Program-made: the position numbers and the translations under genes
Assembly: GCF_001676155.1 (NCBI RefSeq)
Contig: NZ_LZEW01000033.1
Location: forward strand, 1 to 64,000
DNA length: 64,000 nucleotides
Origin: Morganella psychrotolerans
GTDB taxonomy: Bacteria; Pseudomonadota; Gammaproteobacteria; Enterobacterales; Enterobacteriaceae
Direction: 5' to 3'
Shown: piece by piece, positions 26,883-35,691 of the stretch
Numbering within the stretch: the first letter of the stretch is position 1
Layout: each line of letters opens with the position of its first letter
The notes under the pieces: generated by a model
What the model saw: the letters and a program-made list of their open reading frames with translations, nothing else
The model's database searches: none
Told to the model about the DNA's origin: nothing

Positions 26883-27993
26883 CCGGTTCCCCCGCCGGTG
26901 CTGTCCCCGCCCCCGTAAGCAACAGCAGACTGTGCAGCCACAAGAGTCCCCCGGACATCAGCCAGAACGGTGTCAGCCAGCCCACAGCAATAATCAGCAG
27001 TAATATGAATGTTGCCACCACAAACCAGCTTACCCGCCCCCATTGCTGCCCCGCAGCCAGCCCGGACAATGCCACCGTACCGGCAGCAAGCAGAACAAAC
27101 AGTGCGGCCTGTACCGCCGTGGTGCCGCTGTATCCGTAGCCGTAACGATAAATATAGCCGATCACCAGTACAAAAAGCAGCAGCGTTCCGCTCACTAAAA
27201 ACGCATCGCGGATATGGTATTGTGCAGAGCGAATCTGTCGCGGTTTATTTTTTATCCCGAACACCCGTAAAAACGGACGGTTGCTGTCAATCAGCGGGTT
27301 TTCTGTTGCTGCCTCACCACCAATTCCGTAGCGGTGTGGTATCCCGGGGGATTCTGAAAATGTCCCGAACAGTTTATCCCAGAGAATAAAACTGCCACCG
27401 AAATTGCGATTGGCAAAACCGCCGTCTTTAACATGATGAACCCGGTGGTGATGCGGCGTAACCATGATTTTCTCAAGCCACGCCAGGCGCGGGATCAATC
27501 CGCTGTGATTGAAAAACTGGATAGTATAATGCAGCACCGAAACAGCCATAAAGACACTGAGCGGCACGCCTGCAAAGGCAAGCAGCAAAAAAAACGGAAC
27601 CGATGTCAGAGAAGAGTACCAGGAATTTCGCACCCCCAGAGAGAGATTAAAGTGCTCCCCCTGATGGTGAACCACATGTACCGCCCATAACAGACGATAT
27701 TTATGGTGCAACCTGTGCAGCCAGTAAAAACCAAAATCCCATGCGATCAGTGCAAACAACCAAACCGCCCACGCAGGCCAGGTGTCAGTCAGCCCGGCGG
27801 AGAAGTGAGTTACCACAAACCCGTAGCAGAACAACTCCAGCCCGCGAAACAGCCACAGCATGATATGTCCGGAATTGAGATTGAACACCACATCACGCCA
27901 GCGGAATGACGCAGGGCTTTTGCGGGCGATCACCGCCGCTTCCGCGATCACTATCATCACCATAAAAATAACCGGAAAGGTTAATTCATTCAT
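26869..27993 (-). CDS. sterol desaturase / fatty-acid hydroxylase family protein
   Basis: Di-iron membrane oxygenase of 374 residues from the ATG at 27993. The histidine clusters of the family are HRLHH (93-97), HVVHH (106-110) and HHHRVHH (181-187), along with WDFGFYWLHR. About four helices occupy the N-terminal half and three to four more the C-terminal tail, which is long for the family. The frame is open 13 codons further up, but the ATG at 27993 matches the usual N-terminus. It overlaps the PAP2 gene upstream by eight bases and the desaturase downstream by 14. Likely reaction: hydroxylation or desaturation of a lipid intermediate (inference). Alkylglycerol monooxygenase-like activity is another possibility for this family. 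Confidence 0.85.
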   Translation of the reverse strand: MNELTFPVIFMVMIVIAEAAVIARKSPASFRWRDVVFNLNSGHIMLWLFRGLELFCYGFVVTHFSAGLTDTWPAWAVWLFALIAWDFGFYWLHRLHHKYRLLWAVHVVHHQGEHFNLSLGVRNSWYSSLTSVPFFLLLAFAGVPLSVFMAVSVLHYTIQFFNHSGLIPRLAWLEKIMVTPHHHRVHHVKDGGFANRNFGGSFILWDKLFGTFSESPGIPHRYGIGGEAATENPLIDSNRPFLRVFGIKNKPRQIRSAQYHIRDAFLVSGTLLLFVLVIGYIYRYGYGYSGTTAVQAALFVLLAAGTVALSGLAAGQQWGRVSWFVVATFILLLIIAVGWLTPFWLMSGGLLWLHSLLLLTGAGTAPAGEPDAQS

Positions 27994-28603
27994 TGAGATT
28001 GATCCTGTGCGGCATTTTGAACATCCGTACACTCATTATGGCAACCGTGGCGCAGATTGCCCCGGCAAATACATCAATAAACAGATGCCGTTTAAGGTAC
28101 AAAACAGAAAGAATAATCACCAGCGCCCACACCAGCCACAGCGCATTGCCATAATGCGCCCCTTTTTGCCATAAGGCCGCCAGTGTAATCAGCGTCAGAG
28201 AGACATGCAGGGACGGCAGCATATTTTGCGGGGTATCAGCCACAAGCAGCGCTGTCAGCAGGTATTGTGTCAGCCCGCTCCCGGTATCGCCCGGAAAATC
28301 TGCGGTGGTGGGATACAACAGATACACAGTTCCGGACAGTACCGCACATAATATCATCTGCCACATCAGCAGGTTAGCTTTCCCGGGTAATGATAATAAA
28401 TACCCGCAGGGGATAAACAGAAAAAAAGAGAGATAAACCCAGACTGCATGTGGGTTATACATGATTACTTTATCAATAATTCCTGGCGTAATCATGTGTG
28501 CCGTTGCATGTATATCGCCGGTCAGAGAATAAATCACCCCCACCGTTCCCCAGCCCGCCAACAGATAAAAAAACCGGTGAGCAATTCCCTGAGAGCTGCT
28601 CAT
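27986..28603 (-). CDS. PAP2-superfamily membrane phosphatase/transferase
   Basis: 205-residue integral membrane protein with about six helices. The PAP2 motifs are MLPSLHVS (129-135), which corresponds to the PSxH block, and KRHLFID (171-177), which supplies the catalytic His173 and Asp177. The first block (KxxxxxxRP) is degenerate, so it resembles the inositol-phosphorylceramide-synthase/Aur1-like branch as much as plain phosphatidate phosphatases. It could remove phosphate from, or transfer a headgroup to, the lipid made by the operon; this is inference. The start overlaps the stop of the adenylate-forming enzyme by four bases. Confidence 0.82.
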   Translation of the reverse strand: MSSSQGIAHRFFYLLAGWGTVGVIYSLTGDIHATAHMITPGIIDKVIMYNPHAVWVYLSFFLFIPCGYLLSLPGKANLLMWQMILCAVLSGTVYLLYPTTADFPGDTGSGLTQYLLTALLVADTPQNMLPSLHVSLTLITLAALWQKGAHYGNALWLVWALVIILSVLYLKRHLFIDVFAGAICATVAIMSVRMFKMPHRINLNE

Positions 28604-29877
28604 TCAGGCTCCCGCGTGATCCGCCGCCGCTTGACTGACATTGTCACAGAAGGTAATTCAGTCAATAACTGCCACTGCAACCCGGAGGTATCCGCGCCCT
28701 GCTGTTCAAAATAGCGGGTAAGTGCTTGCTGACATGCCTGAAGCTCTGCGTTGCTGCACTGCGCAGACAAACTGAACACCCGCCCTTTCTGATGCAGACG
28801 GAAATCCGTTTTTGCCGGTAATGTGTTACAAATTATGCGGTTACAGGCATCCGCAAACAACCTGACGGGTTTGTTTTGCACATCAGTCAGCAATAATTGA
28901 TCATCACAACGCCCTTCAATGCGCTCAATAGCGGTTTGCACATCTCCGCACGGACACGGCGTGTCACGGATAACTAACACATCATCCAGCCGGTAGCGGA
29001 CAATTGGCTGCGTTTTGCGGGTAAAATCCGTGATCACCGGCGAAAAGCGGCGCTCATCCAGCCACTCTTTCTCAATATACAAAAAAGCCTCATTCAGATG
29101 CAGAGTGCCATGCTCACATGTACAGCCAAGAAATCCTTCCGTTGCCTGGTAGACTTCCCCGACATCATCAAATACCTGTTTTAACAATACTTTACCATCC
29201 GATTCAAGCACTTCCGCCACTGAAATTACCCGCTTCGGTGACAGTGAGCACTCACCTTTTATTTTTCGCCGCGCAATCTCTGCCAGAACCTGCGCCGGAG
29301 CCACAATAATGGAGGGCTGATACGCCACCAGCGCATTCAGATTGTCCTCAAAATCCCCCAGCAGGTCATAAAACCGGAAAGAGAGCCACCGGCTGTTCAC
29401 ACTTTCATAGAGATTATTGTTCGCCCGCAGAAATAATGCGACACGCTCACCGGCAAATAAACCGTCCGGCAGCATTTTGGCCAGCATGGTTCCCGCCCAG
29501 ACCGCCTGCTCCTGCGGGCTGACGACAAACACACCACGCCGTCCGGAAGTCCCTGATGACAGCCCGACACTGAACCGCCCGACCATCGGCGAAAAGTCCC
29601 GCGAGGATTCACTTCGCCGCGCACATTCCAGCAGTTCATCCACTTTCAGACCGGCGGTATTCATCTGATCAAAATACTTCATCATCAGTGCTTTATCCAT
29701 CTCCGGCCACTGTGCCAACGGTAAAGCGCAATAGGGTGAAAAATAGGGGCTGCGGCACAGAACGCGGCGGATAAAACGCGACAACATGTGTTGCTGATGG
29801 CGCTCCAGTGCGCCGCGATCCCGGAAATGCTGCTTTCGCGCCCTGTGGTAATACCACAGGGTTTTCAGCAGGCTCAC
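28600..29877 (-). CDS. adenylate-forming enzyme, CapK/PaaK (F390 synthetase)-like
   Basis: 425 residues. The phosphate-binding loop GLSSGTSGRRG is near 105-115, the analogue of the SSGTTG loop of PaaK-type CoA ligases. ISVAEVLESDGK near 240 and YQATEGFLGCTCEHGTLHLNE near 260 correspond to the adenine-binding and A5-type (ATEG) regions. YRLDDVLVIRDTPCPCG near 315 is the A7-like Asp, followed by a CPCG cysteine pair. It should activate a carboxylate with ATP. Neither substrate nor acceptor (CoA, carrier or intramolecular) can be told from sequence. It is coupled by 4-nt overlaps to the PAP2 and MBL genes. Confidence 0.82.
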   Translation of the reverse strand: MSLLKTLWYYHRARKQHFRDRGALERHQQHMLSRFIRRVLCRSPYFSPYCALPLAQWPEMDKALMMKYFDQMNTAGLKVDELLECARRSESSRDFSPMVGRFSVGLSSGTSGRRGVFVVSPQEQAVWAGTMLAKMLPDGLFAGERVALFLRANNNLYESVNSRWLSFRFYDLLGDFEDNLNALVAYQPSIIVAPAQVLAEIARRKIKGECSLSPKRVISVAEVLESDGKVLLKQVFDDVGEVYQATEGFLGCTCEHGTLHLNEAFLYIEKEWLDERRFSPVITDFTRKTQPIVRYRLDDVLVIRDTPCPCGDVQTAIERIEGRCDDQLLLTDVQNKPVRLFADACNRIICNTLPAKTDFRLHQKGRVFSLSAQCSNAELQACQQALTRYFEQQGADTSGLQWQLLTELPSVTMSVKRRRITREPE

Positions 29878-30674
29878 AAGTCACCTTCATGACAAAGCTG
29901 TATCGGGATCTGCCGGTTATCTATCTGATGCAATTTATTCAGCGTCTCATAATAAGCACGGCTGTCATCCATAATCAGATTGGCAACCGCCATCGGACCG
30001 CGTAATTCGCGGTAATTTGCAGGTGACCATGCCGCATCACCTGCCAGCAGAACCCAGCCGTCATCTGTTGCCACGCATAACCCGATATGCCCCGCAGCGT
30101 GTCCCGGCAGCGGCACCGCCAGCAGCGTTTTTTCACGGTTAACCGCATACCCGTCCCCGAGAACAGCCAGTTCAGCCGGAAGTGCCACCTGCTCAAACTG
30201 TTCATAAAACCGGGTACGTGTTTCAAAATCATCCGGGATAAGCCCGCGCACAAAGGCTTTGCGCAGAGCGGAAAAACCTGTCAGATGGCGGGTTTTCGCC
30301 CAGCCGTCGCCGGAACAAACCATAGGTACGCCGGGAAAATCGCGCAGCCCGGCAATATGATCGCCATGGAAATGAGAAATGATAAGACCCGATATATCAG
30401 CAGGCGTTATACCATCAGATTTCAGCTGAGAAACCAGCGCATCTTTGGCATCAAAATAAACCGGTGTTACCGTGCGGTAAAGGCGGATCACGCCGCGCCG
30501 GGTATGGTCATAAAAATGGTCAGCGTAACCGGTATCAAACAACCAGCGCTGACCATGCCCCTCAATCAGCCATGCCCGCGCCGGAAATTTACAGGCTTTC
30601 ATGCTCGCCCCTTTGAGCGCCACACAGCCCGGATGGGTGCAGTAACCGGCTTCAAAAACCCGGATTTTCATCAT
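29874..30674 (-). CDS. metallo-beta-lactamase-fold hydrolase
   Basis: 266 residues. The metal-binding motif HFHGDH is at 101-106. Further ligands are expected at His192/His196 (PGHAAGH) and Asp213 (LAGDAAW), with a late His in CHEGDL. This is the lactonase/glyoxalase II-like class of the MBL fold. In this operon it may open a lactone or hydrolyse a thioester; that is inference from context. Its start codon overlaps the reductase stop by four bases, and it has no signal peptide. Confidence 0.88.
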   Translation of the reverse strand: MMKIRVFEAGYCTHPGCVALKGASMKACKFPARAWLIEGHGQRWLFDTGYADHFYDHTRRGVIRLYRTVTPVYFDAKDALVSQLKSDGITPADISGLIISHFHGDHIAGLRDFPGVPMVCSGDGWAKTRHLTGFSALRKAFVRGLIPDDFETRTRFYEQFEQVALPAELAVLGDGYAVNREKTLLAVPLPGHAAGHIGLCVATDDGWVLLAGDAAWSPANYRELRGPMAVANLIMDDSRAYYETLNKLHQIDNRQIPIQLCHEGDL

Positions 30675-31675
30675 AACTCACCCTGCTTTTCATTATTCAG
30701 CCAGTGCGCGGTGCGGGCTATTCCTTCCGCCATCGTGTAACGCGGATAATATCCCAGCTCATTCTGCGCACGCTCATTATTAAGTGTCATAGTGAAATAT
30801 GCCGCGCCCAGGCTGTAGCGTGTCAACAGCGGCTCTTTTCCCGATCCCGCTAATTTTTCCAGACAAAACGCCAGACCATACAACAGCGGATAAGGTGCAG
30901 ATTTCACCCGGCACTGTGCGCCGGTCAGTGCAAACAGTGCGCGTAGCGTGGTGATAAGCGGTTGCGGATCCTGATTGGTAATATTATAAACTGAGCCGCT
31001 TTTTACCGGCTGCGTAGTCGCCAGCGACATGGCATGCACCACATTTTCCACATAGGTCAGATCAAACGCATTCTTTCCGCCGCCGGGAAGGATCAGTCTG
31101 CCGTTACGCGCACGAACCTGTGCCATCAGGCGCGGCAGCAATACCCGGTCATGAGGTCCGAATAGCCCGCGCGGACGCAGAATCACAAAAATAGTTGCCG
31201 GGTAAGACGCCACAATGTCAGCAATCGCCTGCTCCGCCAGATATTTAGTCCGCGCATACTCATTGGCAAACCGGTGATTCACCACCGATTCCCGGATATC
31301 TTGCTGGTGCGTAAAGTTAAAATAAATTGCCGGGGTCGAAATATGCACAAACCGCACAATACCGGCGTCCGCTGCCGCCTGAGCCAGTATCCGGGTCGCG
31401 GTCAGGTTCACCGCCTCAAATTCTGCCTTATCCCCCCAGGGGGCGGAAAGTGCCGCGCAGTGCCAGACTGCCTGACAATCCGCCATCAGAGCCGTGGCTG
31501 CTTCCGGGGTCAGTGTGCGCAGATCAGCGGGGCGGAAAACCGCACCGGCAACCGTCAGTGCTGCACCCGCTGCCGTATCACGCCCGCAGGCGACAACTTC
31601 ATACCCTTCCCGCAGCAACATGTCTGCTGCGTTGCGTCCCAGCCCGCTGGTTGCCCCCGTCACTAAAATTCTCAC
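30671..31675 (-). CDS. NAD(P)-dependent reductase, extended SDR / 3beta-HSD-like
   Basis: 334 residues. The N-terminal Rossmann motif GATSGLG is at 7-13, the catalytic Ser near 113 (HISTPAIY), and Tyr140 and Lys144 form YARTK. FDLTYVENVVHAM near 215 is typical of extended SDRs of the NAD(P)-dependent epimerase or 3beta-hydroxysteroid dehydrogenase class. OleD of bacterial olefin synthesis belongs to this class and also pairs with a condensing enzyme. It would reduce a keto group of the product of the upstream synthase (inference). There are 4-nt overlaps on both sides. Confidence 0.87.
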   Translation of the reverse strand: MRILVTGATSGLGRNAADMLLREGYEVVACGRDTAAGAALTVAGAVFRPADLRTLTPEAATALMADCQAVWHCAALSAPWGDKAEFEAVNLTATRILAQAAADAGIVRFVHISTPAIYFNFTHQQDIRESVVNHRFANEYARTKYLAEQAIADIVASYPATIFVILRPRGLFGPHDRVLLPRLMAQVRARNGRLILPGGGKNAFDLTYVENVVHAMSLATTQPVKSGSVYNITNQDPQPLITTLRALFALTGAQCRVKSAPYPLLYGLAFCLEKLAGSGKEPLLTRYSLGAAYFTMTLNNERAQNELGYYPRYTMAEGIARTAHWLNNEKQGEL

Positions 31676-32670
31676 GGCACCAGTACCATTGCAGAGAGTG
31701 CCAGCCCCGCGGCTGTGCCAACCAGTAGTACAGCGGATTTTCCGTAAAATCGCCCGGTAATAATGGCTTCATGCAGCGCTGACGGAATCGATGCCGCCAC
31801 CTGGTTTCCCCGGGTGGCATAAATATCCACAAGCTGTTTATCGGTGATCCCCAGCCGTTTGCGCATGTGTTCCAGCGACAGATGGCTCGCCTGATGCGGC
31901 ACCACGGTATCAATCTGTGACAGAGCAATACCCGTCGGTGACAGCACGCGATCCATAAAATCTTCGATCAGTGACGATGCCAGACGGAACAACGGCTTAC
32001 CTTTCATATGGAACAGAAAGTCATCCTCTTCCATACCGGTCCGGGGATTACAGCGGGTGCCACCGGCGCGGATCTCACACAGATCCAGCCCTTCGGGGTA
32101 GGTTTCCAGGCGAAACGAGAGAATACCGCTGCACCCGTCGCCTTTCTCAACAATGGTGCAGGCAGCACCGTCGCCGAAAATCAGGGATGACTCTTCATGC
32201 GTCCAGTCAATACCCCGTGACGCAAGGTCGGCTGAGACAATGGCTATGCGCTGATATTGATTTGTTGCCAGCAATCCCCCGGCGACCTGTAATGCAGATA
32301 AATAACTGACACAACTGGCGTTAACATCAAAACAAGCAATTCCCGGCGTCAATGATGAGCAGGCAAGAATATGTGCGGCACTGCACGGCAGCGCCTGAAC
32401 CGGAATGGCGGATGCACAAATCAGGGCATCCACAGAGCCCGGGTCAATGTTCTGCTGTGCCAGTGCATGATGCAGCGCTTGCGCCGCCAGTACAGCCTGG
32501 CTGTCTGAATGGGTGGCATGATAGCGCCAGCGGATCCCGGCCCGTTTTTCCACATACCCGCTGCGCTTGTTGAAACGTTTATCCAGGTCGGTCGATAAAA
32601 CCCGGTCAGCCGGTAGCGCAACACCTGAAGCCACTATTTTCAGCGGAACAAGCGCGGTGTTGTCTGACAT
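31672..32670 (-). CDS. beta-ketoacyl-ACP synthase III-like condensing enzyme
   Basis: 332 residues from the ATG at 32670. AAGGA sits seven bases before this ATG, whereas the longer reading from 32688 has no leader. The catalytic triad is complete: Cys120 in DVNASCVSYL, His259 in VVPHQAS, and Asn289 in TRGNQVAASIPSAL. The fold is that of FabH/OleA. A second housekeeping FabH is expected elsewhere with the fab genes, so this copy probably starts a specialised acyl condensation. It is the first gene of the seven-gene operon, and its stop overlaps the reductase start by four bases. Confidence 0.88.
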   Translation of the reverse strand: MSDNTALVPLKIVASGVALPADRVLSTDLDKRFNKRSGYVEKRAGIRWRYHATHSDSQAVLAAQALHHALAQQNIDPGSVDALICASAIPVQALPCSAAHILACSSLTPGIACFDVNASCVSYLSALQVAGGLLATNQYQRIAIVSADLASRGIDWTHEESSLIFGDGAACTIVEKGDGCSGILSFRLETYPEGLDLCEIRAGGTRCNPRTGMEEDDFLFHMKGKPLFRLASSLIEDFMDRVLSPTGIALSQIDTVVPHQASHLSLEHMRKRLGITDKQLVDIYATRGNQVAASIPSALHEAIITGRFYGKSAVLLVGTAAGLALSAMVLVP

Positions 32671-32802
32671 CATAATTTCCTTACTCATTTTTATCGTTAT
32701 TAATTAATTCATTTACCAAATTATTGTCGTATATGGTATAGGAAAATGCGCATATGAAAAAATCATGCTCAAAACAGCACTATTTTCTGCCGCGCAGCGC
32801 CC

Positions 32803-32828
32803 AAAAAAAAATCCTGCCGAAGCAGGAT
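32803..32828 (-). terminator. terminator on the minus strand
   Basis: Minus-strand stem AATCCTGC / GCAGGATT with loop TTCG, then nine T (the A run at 32803-32811). It ends transcripts coming from the small ORF and/or membrane-protein gene upstream and insulates the lipid operon. Confidence 0.88.
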
Positions 32829-32877
32829 TTTAGTGATTAATTATTATATCCATATGATAATAAACGAATAATACCAC

Positions 32878-32991
32878 TTATGCAGGCTGATTATTAGTAT
32901 CCATCAGCACGCTGGTGATAATATGACCGGATATTCCGTTTTTCTGTGTTTTCTGTGTACTCTTTCCGGCACTTAATGAACCGCGCCCCAT
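32878..32991 (-). CDS. possible 37-residue small protein
   Basis: An ORF of 37 codons (MGRGSLSAGKSTQKTQKNGI, then SGHIITSVLMDTNNQPA) ends 50 nt before a strong terminator. It lies in the same direction as the membrane-protein gene 38 nt upstream. The composition looks protein-like, but I see no convincing ribosome-binding site before its ATG, and I recognise no family. Confidence 0.3.
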   Translation of the reverse strand: MGRGSLSAGKSTQKTQKNGISGHIITSVLMDTNNQPA

Positions 32992-33029
32992 ACAGAACAG
33001 AACCAGGCATTAGATTGCGATAAATAATC

Positions 33030-33332
33030 TCATGATGTCTCTTTGCTTGTTTTTATTGAATGATATACCCATAGTACAAACAAATTAATAGCACTACATG
33101 AGATGACAGCAATATTGTAATTTTTATCCGGCATAAATAAAAAAATTAACGGGTATATTTTTTTATAAAAAAAATTAGTCATCACACAGTAAAGTGTAAT
33201 AACTAAACATGAAATAATAAAAACCAAAATAAATCTTATTGATACATTTAGTTTAAATATTTTCTCTCTGAAATTAATAACGTTAAACAGACTTAATAAA
33301 ATGGCAATTGTATACTGACCTGCATCAGGCAT
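33030..33332 (-). CDS. small integral membrane protein of unknown function
   Basis: 100 residues from the ATG at 33332, chosen because GGAGGAATT stands directly before it; the longer frame has no leader. Three or four hydrophobic segments are visible (YTIAILLSLFNVINF, FILVFIISCLVITLYCV, YPLIFLFMP, NIAVISCSAINLFVLWVY) with few charges. Base composition is clearly AT-richer than the neighbours, suggesting acquisition. It lies 128 nt downstream of the lipase gene on the same strand. I recognise no family. Confidence 0.6.
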   Translation of the reverse strand: MPDAGQYTIAILLSLFNVINFREKIFKLNVSIRFILVFIISCLVITLYCVMTNFFYKKIYPLIFLFMPDKNYNIAVISCSAINLFVLWVYHSIKTSKETS

Positions 33333-33460
33333 AATTCCTCCGGGAACATCAAGAAAGTAATTACACAATAATGTTATTTTCTTTTTATGAAAAGACGTTT
33401 ATATTAAAAAAAGCCGGTAATAATTAACCGGCTTATTCATGATATTAAAATTATAGATAT

Positions 33461-35343
33461 TTAAACAACACTCAGTACCTGATTCTGAATCAGTAAGTCA
33501 ATCGAGTAATCATGAATAGTAATGGTATTTTGTGCATCACTGATAACAACATTCCCTTTTACATCACGGGCGTGGAGCAGTACATCGCAGACATCTTTAA
33601 ACATATCAGAGGTGAACTGAACGGTATCTTTATCATGTGCGTACTGATTTAAATCCATAATATCGGTTTTTCCGCCACTGTTTTTATCAAAGTGGAAAAT
33701 ATCATTACCGATACCACCAAACAAGATGTCATTACCTTTGCCGCCATACAGGAAGTCATTACCTTCCCCCCCGTATAACTCATCATTACCGTCATTGCCG
33801 AGAAGAATATCATTGCCTTCCCCGCCGACTAATAAGCTGGCAATTTTCAGTGCATGAAGCGTATTATTACCTCCAAGACCAAATACCACACTGCCGGTTA
33901 AATCATCGTCACCGTCTGTGCCGATAACCGCATTTTTATATTGTACTGTCTCTTTGGTTTTGAAAATAAAACCAGATTCATAGCTCAGATTTTGATCATT
34001 TACATCAAAGGTTTTATAACATTCTTTGGCGAATTCCACTTTTTCAATGGACTCTGTTTTTTTCATTCCGGTACCATCTTTCGCGCGGAAATATACAAAA
34101 TTATCCACGTTGTAAATATCCCAGTCTCTGGCGAATCCATGCAACATCAGGGTATCTGTTCCGGTTCCTCCGTCAATAACATCGGCACCTAAACCCGGTT
34201 TAATTTTATCATTACCGCCACCGGCAGAAATATAATCACCGGCATCATTGCCTTTGAGCATATTGCCGTATTCATTGCCTAATATAAATGCCGGTTTACC
34301 GTAGTGCCCGGTGTTCTGATAAATATCCCCCACCCATTTGGTATGGCGCATCAACTGAGATAAATTATCCACAATAACAACACTGTCTTTATTCAGTAAC
34401 GGATAAAATTTAGATGCAGCAATTCGCTCCCAGCTATCTGTCACCATATTCATAACATGCGGCGTCCAGCTGATCGGAACATTCAGTATACTCTTACTCA
34501 GATAGCTGCCACCGCCGACCAGAGAAAGGGAATGAGGGTCATCAAAAGATATAATGTTATTAAGTGTAGAGTTATAATCTTTATCCGCATTAACAAAAAG
34601 CGGCTTCATATCTAAAATAGCGCCGATAAATGAGGTTGCATCTCCTGTAATACGAAATACACCATCATTTTCAAATCCGATATTCAATACAGTACCATCA
34701 TCATGAATATTCGGACTGGCAAACGCAATATAATTTGAATCCTTAAAAAAAACCACCTGCCAGGGTTTCTTTCGCCGCAGCATTAATATTAACCATACCA
34801 CCCCCCAGGCTATTACCGGTAATGATAATATCTTCAGGTGCCAGATTATTTTTAATCGCCAGATCTTTAACCGCTTCCAGCAAAGGCTCAAGATGCTTTG
34901 CAATATTTCCGTTGTTTATTTGAGTATAGTCAATCATATCAACAAGGTCATTTGTTCCGGTCCAGGATAGCGTGATCTTTGTCAGCTGGTTATGATCATC
35001 AAATTCACCTAAAATATGCGATTGCAAACCCTGAGATGGAAAAATTTTACCGGTAACCGGACTGGTTACTTTATAATAACCAAAGCGGTCCACGGCACTA
35101 TTTGGTAAATTAAGTTCGGCTGGTTTTAATTCCCGCCATCCGGCAGGAATACCCACGTCCATTTTACTTGGCATCCAGTTAAATGCATTAGATAATGGCT
35201 CAAGTAAATGTGTAATTACTTTCCCTATAGGAAAAAAACCAATCTGTGTATGTAAGTTATCATACATAGCAATTTTTTTTAGCAGTTATCATTAAATCTA
35301 TTGATTCCTGCGCTGTATAATCTTTATAATTAAATATCATCAT
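33461..35343 (-). pseudogene. family I.3 RTX lipase, frame broken twice
   Basis: After two one-base repairs this is a 626-residue secreted triacylglycerol lipase related to Serratia LipA. The N-terminus MMIFNYKDYTAQESIDLMIT starts at 35343 with AAGGA upstream. The nucleophile elbow is GNSLGGG and ASPNIHDDG follows. Glycine-rich calcium repeats (NDILLGNDGNDELYGGEGND) and an uncleaved C-terminal type I secretion signal complete the protein. The breaks are eight-base runs at 35273-35280 (repair gives AKKIAMYDN) and 34745-34752 (repair gives AGGFFKDSNY). No ABC exporter genes are adjacent, so secretion would rely on a remote LipBCD/PrtDEF-type system. Labelled pseudogene only because the frame is broken as written. 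Confidence 0.82.
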
Positions 35344-35497
35344 TCATTCCTTGAATTTATTCCTTGCCATAATTACCATTCATATTTAAATCGATGTTAA
35401 TGTAGTTCAAATATTGAGTAATGGCAATTAAACCAACCTTAAAACAAGGCTTATTATTTATTATAGCGACACCAAGTATTAACACCTTCAATATAAA

Positions 35498-35530
35498 ATA
35501 AAACAGCCTGTTATAAAAACAGGCTGTTTA
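35498..35530 (-). terminator. terminator of gsk
   Basis: Stem AAACAGCCTG / CAGGCTGTTT followed, on the minus strand, by TATTTTAT. It lies beyond the ERIC element that separates it from the gsk stop. Confidence 0.75.
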
Positions 35531-35548
35531 TCTGAATCCAATATTATT

Positions 35549-35674
35549 TATACCCAACGTCATTCAAGATGCAGGAAGGCGGCAAGGGAAAACAGACGGG
35601 GAGCATACACAAGTATGTGACCCGGCTGATTGAGTGCAGCCAACGAACCTGCAGTTTGAATGAATAAGGGTATA
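35549..35674. repeat. ERIC repeat, full length (126 bp)
   Basis: TATACCCAACGTCATTCAAG ... GCAGGAAGGCGGCAAGGGAA ... GAATGAATAAGGGTATA. Same orientation and almost the same sequence as the copies at 5689 and 57689. It is located immediately downstream of gsk. Confidence 0.9.
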
Positions 35675-35691
35675 TCCGGTATTTAAATATA

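Noticed and set aside
33461-34903. A second independent lipase-like protein of 480 residues starting near 34903
   Set aside because: Its first 50 residues are out of frame with the true protein. The lipase catalytic motif lies in the other frame, and the two join at one A8 run.
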